Positions 1 to 4,467 of a DNA stretch of 9,553 nt are shown one piece after another. Positions within the stretch are counted from its first letter, which is position 1. Each line of letters starts with the position of its first letter. Location: positions 1 to 9,553 of the forward strand of contig ASNI01000136.1 in the NCBI GenBank assembly GCA_000404785.1, given 5' to 3'. This DNA is from Cloacimonetes bacterium SCGC AAA252-N17. Its GTDB lineage: Bacteria; Cloacimonadota; Cloacimonadia; JGIOTU-2. A program made the position numbers and the translations under genes. A model generated the notes under the pieces. It searched no databases, was not told the origin of the DNA, and saw only the letters and a list, made by a program, of their open reading frames with translations.

Positions 1-101
1 GCGAAATATTTGAGACAAGATCAGAAGCAATGAAACGTGAATATTTCTTAAAATCTCAAAAAAGTAAAAAGTATTTGCTGTCACTGATAAATTTGAAATA
101 A
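1..101 (+). CDS. GIY-YIG family endonuclease, C-terminal fragment (5' end outside window)
   Basis: The frame starting at base 3 reads 32 codons (beginning EIFETRSEAMKREYFLKSQK) and stops at TAA 99-101. The pattern E-T-R-x-E-A-M-K-R-E-x-x-L-K followed by S-x-K-x-x-x-L-L matches the C-terminal helix of small single-domain GIY-YIG nucleases (UvrC N-terminal-like, about 80-100 residues). The glutamate in the EAM(K/R)RE stretch is the conserved metal-binding residue of that fold. The GIY and YIG strands themselves lie upstream of the window, so the identification rests on the tail alone. The family cuts DNA, and stand-alone members often occur next to tRNA genes. A tRNA-Pro-like remnant follows within about 20 bases on the same strand, which fits that habit. 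Fairly sure of the family; nothing can be said about whether the whole gene is intact. Confidence 0.72.
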   Translation, partial: EIFETRSEAMKREYFLKSQKSKKYLLSLINLK

Positions 102-114
102 TGAAGAAATATAG

Positions 115-184
115 TACACATGCTGGATTAGCGCGTCCCGATTGATCGGGAAGGTCGGAAGTTCGAATCTTCTCGCCCCGACCA
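115..184 (+). pseudogene. tRNA-Pro-like pseudogene (intact 3' half, decayed 5' half)
   Basis: The 3' portion is textbook. The T stem 157-161/169-173 encloses loop TTCGAAT. It is followed by the acceptor strand CGCCCCG (174-180), discriminator A181 and encoded CCA 182-184. Upstream are a 5-nt variable loop (152-156) and an anticodon stem 136-140/147-151 (TCCCG/CGGGA). The D-loop-like CTGGATTA is followed by GCGC (131-134). The G72 with A73 and the CTGG..AGCGC stretch resemble bacterial tRNA-Pro, which starts C1. Three defects argue against function. The anticodon loop has 6 bases (ATTGAT) with no GG pair needed for a proline anticodon. The 5' D-stem (around ACAC) pairs poorly. Nothing upstream resembles the CGGGGCG needed to pair with the acceptor strand. 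It sits directly after the GIY-YIG fragment, so it may be a 3' tRNA half left by an integration event. Confidence 0.7.
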
Positions 185-265
185 TTTACAGATTTATTGA
201 TCATGTCTTTACACCGATTAAAATGGAATTATATTGTGATTGACGCATAAATTTTATTAAAATAT

Positions 266-304
266 ATCAGTGTTCATCTGCATGATCTGCGTTTATCTGT
301 GTCC
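266..304. repeat. Four degenerate ~10-bp units of the ATCTGYGTTN type
   Basis: Reading the plus strand, units start at 266 (ATCAGTGTTC), 276 (ATCTGCATG), 285 (ATCTGCGTTT) and 295 (ATCTGTGTCC), so a loose decamer is repeated four times with a 9-10 base period. The array overlaps the trmL stop codon (293-295) and supplies the last codons of that gene. Similar strings (on the other strand, ACACAGATGAACAC and variants) recur in intergenic DNA of many bacteria, as I recall them; they have no agreed function. No hairpin or T tract is visible, so this is not an intrinsic terminator. Confidence 0.6.
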
Positions 305-757
305 CATTTTCCCTACTTGCCTAATCCCCTCATACAACACGATCGCTACACTGTTACTTAAATTTATTGAGCGAAGCTCTTTGCTCATGGGTATTGAGTA
401 CGAGTGTTTCCAATATTCATGCAACATAGATTCCGGCAAACCCCGTGTTTCCGGTCCGAAGATCAGGAAATCTCCATCGCAAAATGAAATATCAGTATAG
501 GGTTTCTGTGCTTTAGTGGTAAAATAATACTTTTGTGCTTTCCCATATTTCTCAAGAAAAGTTGCCCATGAGTCATGAATTTCAAGATCGAGTTTATCCC
601 AGTAATCGAGTCCAGCTCGCTTGAGATATTTGTCATTCATCAGAAATTTCATTGGTTTGATGAGGTGCAGTACCGAGTGAGTTCCCACGCATAATCGACC
701 GATATTGCCCGTATTTGAAGGTATCTCAGGTTCGTAAAGAACGATGTGAAAGGGCAT
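293..757 (-). CDS. trmL: tRNA (cytidine/uridine(34)-2'-O)-methyltransferase TrmL
   Basis: This 154-residue protein has the usual length of the TrmL (YibK) branch of SPOUT methyltransferases, which methylate the ribose of the wobble base (C34/U34) in certain tRNA-Leu isoacceptors using S-adenosylmethionine. Family signatures are in order: IPSNTGNIGR at residues 12-21, the knot motif FGPETRGLP at 100-108, IPM at 122-124, and LRSINLSNSVAIVLYE near 128-143. The last two form the trefoil-knot cofactor pocket. The ATG overlaps the TAA of the upstream mlaE (TAATG), so translation is probably coupled; no good Shine-Dalgarno is visible. It is the last gene of the gmk-rpoZ-udg-dnaB-mlaE-trmL unit. Its final codons and stop lie inside the decamer repeat at 266-304, so the C-terminal residues (about GHR) may be a recent addition. 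No intrinsic terminator is visible downstream. Confidence 0.93.
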   Translation of the reverse strand: MPFHIVLYEPEIPSNTGNIGRLCVGTHSVLHLIKPMKFLMNDKYLKRAGLDYWDKLDLEIHDSWATFLEKYGKAQKYYFTTKAQKPYTDISFCDGDFLIFGPETRGLPESMLHEYWKHSYSIPMSKELRSINLSNSVAIVLYEGIRQVGKMGHR

Positions 758-1542
758 TATCCAAAGATAACTGCAGCAACGATAAAATCAGTTACCAAAA
801 TTAAAATTGATGATATCACGACTGCACGGGTGGTTACTTTTCCCACTCCTTCCGCACCGCCACTCGCAAAAAAACCCTGAAAACAGCCCACAGATGTGAT
901 TATCATGCCAAAAGCAAATGCTTTTACTATGCCGCTCCAAAAATCGATAGGAATAAAAAATGATCTTATACCAACGAGAAATTCCGTAGTTGTCACATGA
1001 TATAATGAAACAGATACAAGATACCCGGAAAGAATACCGAATAAATTTGCAAAAATTGTGAGCACAGGGAGCATGATTATACCTGCTATGATACGCGGCA
1101 CAACAAGATAGTCATAGGGATTTATTGCAAGAACTTCCAATGCATCGATCTGATCGGTTACTCGCATTGTGCCAAGTTCAGCAGCAAGTGAGGCGCCGAT
1201 CTTTCCTGCCATTACAAGCGCAGTGAGCACAGGTGCAAGCTCGATCATTGTAGATTTCGTGATCATCGCACCAAGATAACGGTACGGAAGAATACCACCG
1301 GTTTGGTAGGTTGCCTGTACTGCAGTAACCATACCGGTAAATGCTGAAGTTATTGCGACCAAAGGAATGGATTCCACTCCGATCTTCTGCATCTGTATAA
1401 AGGTTAAATGAGTCCTCTTCCCTACTTTGCCGAGACTTTTAACGGTCAGTCCTAAAAAGATGAAATATCTACCAATATCCCGTACATTTCGGATGACGAT
1501 CCTTCCAATTGAGGAAATTGGATATGTGATAATACGTATCAT
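757..1542 (-). CDS. mlaE: MlaE-type ABC transporter permease
   Basis: This 261-residue membrane protein is of the MlaE/YrbE family, the permease of the Mla system that moves phospholipids between the inner and outer membranes. Residues 91-150 hold the family core, including IELAPVLTALVMAGKIGAS (100-118) and ELGTMRVTDQIDALEVL (122-138), followed by NPYDYLVVPR (141-150). The C-terminal part has the conserved GCFQGFFASGGAEGVGKVTT region at 219-238. Hydrophobic stretches near 58-80, 145-175, 202-222 and 240-260 fit the usual five to six membrane segments. It starts at an ATG that overlaps the dnaB TGA (ATGA) and ends overlapping trmL. The partner genes mlaF (ATPase) and mlaD (MCE substrate-binding protein) are not adjacent: trmL follows instead. 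They must lie elsewhere or be absent. The presence of this gene supports a two-membrane cell envelope. Confidence 0.92.
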   Translation of the reverse strand: MIRIITYPISSIGRIVIRNVRDIGRYFIFLGLTVKSLGKVGKRTHLTFIQMQKIGVESIPLVAITSAFTGMVTAVQATYQTGGILPYRYLGAMITKSTMIELAPVLTALVMAGKIGASLAAELGTMRVTDQIDALEVLAINPYDYLVVPRIIAGIIMLPVLTIFANLFGILSGYLVSVSLYHVTTTEFLVGIRSFFIPIDFWSGIVKAFAFGMIITSVGCFQGFFASGGAEGVGKVTTRAVVISSILILVTDFIVAAVIFG

Positions 1543-2912
1543 GCGAAGGACTGATTATCAATATTTTCAAAACGAGTATACTGTCCAATAAATTTAAGAT
1601 TCAGCCTTCCTTGAGGACCATTTCTATTCTTTGCTACATCGATAACTGCGATACCAGGATTTTCTGCTTCTTCTTTCTTATAATACTCTTCACGGTAAAT
1701 GAGCAGAACAAGGTCAGCATCCTGTTCGATGGCGCCGGATTCTCGAAGATCAGCCAGCACAGGCATCTTATCCTGTCGCATTTCTGGTGCCCGGCTAAGC
1801 TGGGAAACTGTAATGATAGGAACTTCCAATTCTTTAGCGAGAATTTTTATTGCTCGTGAGATCTCGGATATCTCCTGCTGACGCGATTGCCTCGATGCAA
1901 CTGGTAATAAAAGCTGCATATAGTCAATGATAAGAAGGTCGAGTCCCTCTTCGAATTTCAGCCGGCGTGCTTTTGAGCGGATATCATTCATGGTGTTGCT
2001 TCCGCGATCATCAATAAAGATAGGTGCTTCTGCGATCTTATCGGCGTGTCGTGTCAGGTTCATGATCTTATCCTTATCCATTCCATATCCATGAAGCATA
2101 GAATGCAAAGAAACATCAGAACCGGAACTAAGCATTCGCATGATCAGGGTTTCTTTATCCATTTCCAGACTGAAAATCCCAACTATTTTATCCTGAAAAA
2201 CAGCAGCATGATGAGCTATGTTGAGGGTGAGTGCAGTTTTTCCCATACTTGGACGCCCTGCAATAACAATGAATTGCCCTGATTGAAAGCCACCTGTAAT
2301 TCTATCCAACTCATTAAAACCGGTTGCTACACCCACAATCTTCGTCTTGCGTTTTGCGATCTCATCGATCTTCTTAATGGTTGGAGAGACAATATCAAAA
2401 GCTCTCTCAAATCCTTCTTTCATCAAATTCTGAGTGACATTGAAGATCTTTTTCTCTGCGTGCTCGACAATTTCCTTACTATCCTGTCCTGTACCGTAGC
2501 ACTCTTCTATGATCGAAGATGCTGTATGTATCAAACTTCGCAGCGTTGCTTTTTCTATAACCAGTTGCGCATGTGTTTCTATATTTGCACTGGATGAGAC
2601 AATGTCTTGAATTTCTGTGAGATATGCTGTGCCACCGACTTTTTCAAACAGGTCTTTTTTCTTGAGTTCATCAATAATAGTAATAAGATCGATCTCAATA
2701 TTTTTATTGAAAAGCTCCAGAATTGCTCTGAAAATATACTTATGTGCGCTTTTGTAAAAATAATCCTCTCGCAGTAGCTCAAGACCACGAGCAGTTGCCC
2801 ATTCTTCCAGAAGCATAGCACTCAGTACTGCTCCTTCTGCATTCAGATCGTGTGGTGGAACTCGAACCGAATCCTGATTAATCGTTGTTCTATCAGTTGT
2901 ATTATCAGCCAT
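1539..2912 (-). CDS. dnaB: Replicative DNA helicase DnaB
   Basis: A 457-residue protein of standard length for the hexameric replicative helicase that unwinds DNA at the fork and recruits primase. The N-terminal primase-binding domain (about 15-120, with PPHDLNAEGAVLSAML) leads through a linker to the RecA-like motor. Visible motor motifs are Walker A AGRPSMGKTA at 218-227 (K225, T226), FSLEM with catalytic E250, Walker B LLIIDYMQLL with D330, the H3 motif TVSQLSR with Q371, and the arginine-finger region VAKNRNGPQG with R430. No intein or insertion is present. The ATG lies 3 bases after the glycosylase stop, with GAGA about 8 bases upstream inside that gene's end, so coupling is likely. The product ends in TGA, which overlaps the mlaE start. 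Confidence 0.97.
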   Translation of the reverse strand: MADNTTDRTTINQDSVRVPPHDLNAEGAVLSAMLLEEWATARGLELLREDYFYKSAHKYIFRAILELFNKNIEIDLITIIDELKKKDLFEKVGGTAYLTEIQDIVSSSANIETHAQLVIEKATLRSLIHTASSIIEECYGTGQDSKEIVEHAEKKIFNVTQNLMKEGFERAFDIVSPTIKKIDEIAKRKTKIVGVATGFNELDRITGGFQSGQFIVIAGRPSMGKTALTLNIAHHAAVFQDKIVGIFSLEMDKETLIMRMLSSGSDVSLHSMLHGYGMDKDKIMNLTRHADKIAEAPIFIDDRGSNTMNDIRSKARRLKFEEGLDLLIIDYMQLLLPVASRQSRQQEISEISRAIKILAKELEVPIITVSQLSRAPEMRQDKMPVLADLRESGAIEQDADLVLLIYREEYYKKEEAENPGIAVIDVAKNRNGPQGRLNLKFIGQYTRFENIDNQSFA

Positions 2913-2915
2913 AAT

Positions 2916-3569
2916 TTATCTCAATTCAGCATATTCTCGCTTGAGCATTTTCAGATCTTGCCAAGATGGTCGTTTCCAATCCGGATTATGCAGCAGCGCC
3001 GAAGGATGGTAGGTCACCATCAATTTTGAAGAAGAAAAAGGAAAAAACTTCTGTCTCATTCTTGTTAAGGTGTCATCGTTCTTCAGGAGCGTATTGCCTG
3101 CTACTTTGCCGAGTGCACATATTATTTTTGGTTGAATGATAGACAATTGGAATTCCAGATACGGCATGCACGCCTGGATCTCATCTTCTTTTGGATTTCT
3201 GTTTCCAGGGGGTCTGCATTTCACGATATTTGTGATATACACATCTTCTCTTGAAAGATCAATGGCAGCAAGCATTTTGGTAAGAAGTTGACCCGCCTTA
3301 CCTACAAAAGGTTCGCCCTGCAGATCTTCCTGCTCGCCCGGTCCTTCTCCGACAAAAACAATATCGGCATCAGCACTTCCTCCACCCCAGACTAACTTAT
3401 TACGTGTTTGAGCTAATTTGCACTTTTTACAATCCTTGTACTCAGCTTCAAATTGCCGCAGGTACTCTTCCTTTGAAACTGGTTCCGTTTCCTGTATGAA
3501 AATTTCATTTATTCCTGAAAGTTTGAGTAATTCAATTTTCCTTAGCTGAGCTTCCGAAATCGTTTTCAA
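2916..3569 (-). CDS. Family 4 uracil-DNA glycosylase (iron-sulfur)
   Basis: From the proposed TTG start the protein has 217 residues. It excises uracil from DNA, starting base-excision repair of deaminated cytosine. Motif A is GEGPGEQED at 74-82, followed by GEPFVGKAG (85-93). Four cysteines in the family's arrangement, C47-x2-C50 and C118-x15-C134, would bind the 4Fe-4S cluster. ITNIVKCRPPGNRNP (112-126) and the C-terminal HPSALL (188-193) complete the active site. The frame stays open upstream to 3677, but that would overlap rpoZ by about 100 bases. A TTG at 3569-3567 with AGGA eight bases before it, right at the rpoZ stop, gives a normal family N-terminus, so I chose it. The next gene, dnaB, begins 3 bases after the stop. 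The family is certain; the start is less so. Confidence 0.9.
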   Translation of the reverse strand: MKTISEAQLRKIELLKLSGINEIFIQETEPVSKEEYLRQFEAEYKDCKKCKLAQTRNKLVWGGGSADADIVFVGEGPGEQEDLQGEPFVGKAGQLLTKMLAAIDLSREDVYITNIVKCRPPGNRNPKEDEIQACMPYLEFQLSIIQPKIICALGKVAGNTLLKNDDTLTRMRQKFFPFSSSKLMVTYHPSALLHNPDWKRPSWQDLKMLKREYAELR

Positions 3570-3577
3570 TGCATAGA

Positions 3578-3581
3578 TCCT
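3578..3581 (-). promoter_or_regulatory. Shine-Dalgarno that supports the TTG start of the glycosylase
   Basis: On the minus strand AGGA reads from 3581 to 3578, overlapping the TAG stop of rpoZ, with 8 bases to the TTG at 3569. This spacing favours the short glycosylase start over the longer in-frame options inside rpoZ, and suggests that translation of rpoZ feeds into the glycosylase. Confidence 0.5.
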
Positions 3582-3819
3582 ATTCGTCAATAATATCCTG
3601 CATCTTACCTTCGCGTTTCTCTTCTTCCGGAACAAAATAGTCTGGAATTTCTTCAGCTGCGACATGTTCCAAAGCAATGGTTGTAAGCTTCTTGTCGAAC
3701 TTCTTCTGTATCAGATAAGGAAGTGTGGAGATTCGCTTTAATTCTTCATTTGCAAGAATTAAATAAAGAAAAGTGCAGTTATTTTCTTCAACGAATTGTT
3801 GCATTAATTTACTATCCAT
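3580..3819 (-). CDS. rpoZ: DNA-directed RNA polymerase omega subunit (divergent)
   Basis: A 79-residue protein matching omega in size, pattern and context. Omega helps fold and assemble the beta' subunit. The core is visible as TFLYLILANEELKRI (about 16-30), corresponding to the family's F-x-L-V-x-x-A-x-x-R-x-x-x-L helix. It is followed by KKLTTIALEHVAAEEI (about 43-58), corresponding to the k-P-x-x-x-A-L-E-E-I-A-x-G-K-I stretch. The glycine of the usual AAGK is replaced here by glutamate, and the C-terminus is short and acidic. The ATG overlaps the gmk stop by 8 bases (ATGGATAG), and AAGGA at 3834-3830 lies 10 bases upstream. The gmk-rpoZ pairing is widespread in bacteria and is strong support for a sequence that is otherwise divergent. 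The gene ends in TAG. Confidence 0.85.
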   Translation of the reverse strand: MDSKLMQQFVEENNCTFLYLILANEELKRISTLPYLIQKKFDKKLTTIALEHVAAEEIPDYFVPEEEKREGKMQDIIDE

Positions 3820-4396
3820 ATATATCTTTTCCTTCGCTTTTTTTATATATTATCTCGATTATTTTATCCGAGACTTTCTCGATATCATCATTAATAAAAA
3901 ATCTATCATAATGCCAGGAATCAGCAATTTCATGTCTGGCATTTTTCATGCGGGTTTCAATGACTTCAGGAGCATCGGTTTTGCGGGAGTGGAGTCTTCT
4001 TTCAAGTTCTTTCATGCTGGGAGGAAACAGGAAAATCGAGAGCGCTTCCGGCATCTTTCTCATAAATTTGAGCGCACCCTTTGTTTCTATGTCAAGAATT
4101 ACAAATTTATTTCTTGAGAGCTTTTCCTGAATGGTTTTTCTGCTTGTGCCATAAGAATAACCAAGATATTCTGCCCACTCAAGAAACTCATCCTGCTCGA
4201 TCATATTCTTAAATTCATCTTCACTTACAAAATGATAATCCACACTATCCTCTTCCGAACCTCGTATTGGTCTTGTAGTATAGGATACGGAATATTCCAC
4301 ATCCTTGCACTTCCTGAGAACAGCGTCACAAACACTGCTTTTACCGGCTCCGGAGGGAGAAGAAATGATTATCGGGAAGTATTTTTTTAGCGTCAT
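3812..4396 (-). CDS. gmk: Guanylate kinase
   Basis: Guanylate kinase transfers a phosphate from ATP to GMP, giving GDP for nucleotide and (p)ppGpp pools. From ATG 4396 it has 194 residues, near the family norm. The P-loop is SSPSGAGKSS at 12-21 (K19), the variant with Ser for the first Gly that is common in this family. GMP-binding residues are in YSVSYTTRPIRG (35-46; S38, R42, R45) and DYHFVSEDEF (53-62). Downstream are FLEWAEYLGYSYGTS, the LDIETKGA core strand and a lid region with RLHSRKTD. A TTG 15 bases further upstream (4411) is also in frame, but it adds only VLQI-type residues before the conserved start, so ATG is preferred. No clear Shine-Dalgarno precedes it. It is the first gene of the housekeeping unit and overlaps rpoZ by 8 bases. 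The stop is TAG. Confidence 0.96.
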   Translation of the reverse strand: MTLKKYFPIIISSPSGAGKSSVCDAVLRKCKDVEYSVSYTTRPIRGSEEDSVDYHFVSEDEFKNMIEQDEFLEWAEYLGYSYGTSRKTIQEKLSRNKFVILDIETKGALKFMRKMPEALSIFLFPPSMKELERRLHSRKTDAPEVIETRMKNARHEIADSWHYDRFFINDDIEKVSDKIIEIIYKKSEGKDIYG

Positions 4397-4467
4397 TATT
4401 TGTAATACCAAATTTTGATTGATAATTTGTTGTCAATTTTTCTGACTTAGATTTCTGAATTAATAAA

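Noticed and set aside
97..113. AATAATGAAGAAATATA near the left edge resembles AATAATGAAGAAGTATA at 9513-9529, perhaps two copies of an element end.
   Set aside because: It is a 16 of 17 match but low in complexity. The left copy lies at the end of the GIY-YIG gene with no matching hairpin or other shared flanking sequence.
185..292. A terminator for the trmL unit.
   Set aside because: Only weak A/T palindromes such as ATTTTATTAAAAT occur; no stem with G/C pairs and a T tract is present on the minus strand.
1611..2597. Several plus-strand open frames opposite dnaB.
   Set aside because: They are shadows of a clear dnaB gene, with no ribosome sites, no recognisable domains and Cys/Ser-rich composition typical of antisense frames.
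4431..4436. TTGACA on the minus strand upstream of gmk as a promoter -35 box.
   Set aside because: With a normal 16-18 base spacer the -10 position reads ATTTGG or similar; TATTAC is 23 bases away. A -35-like hexamer alone is not enough in such A/T-rich DNA.
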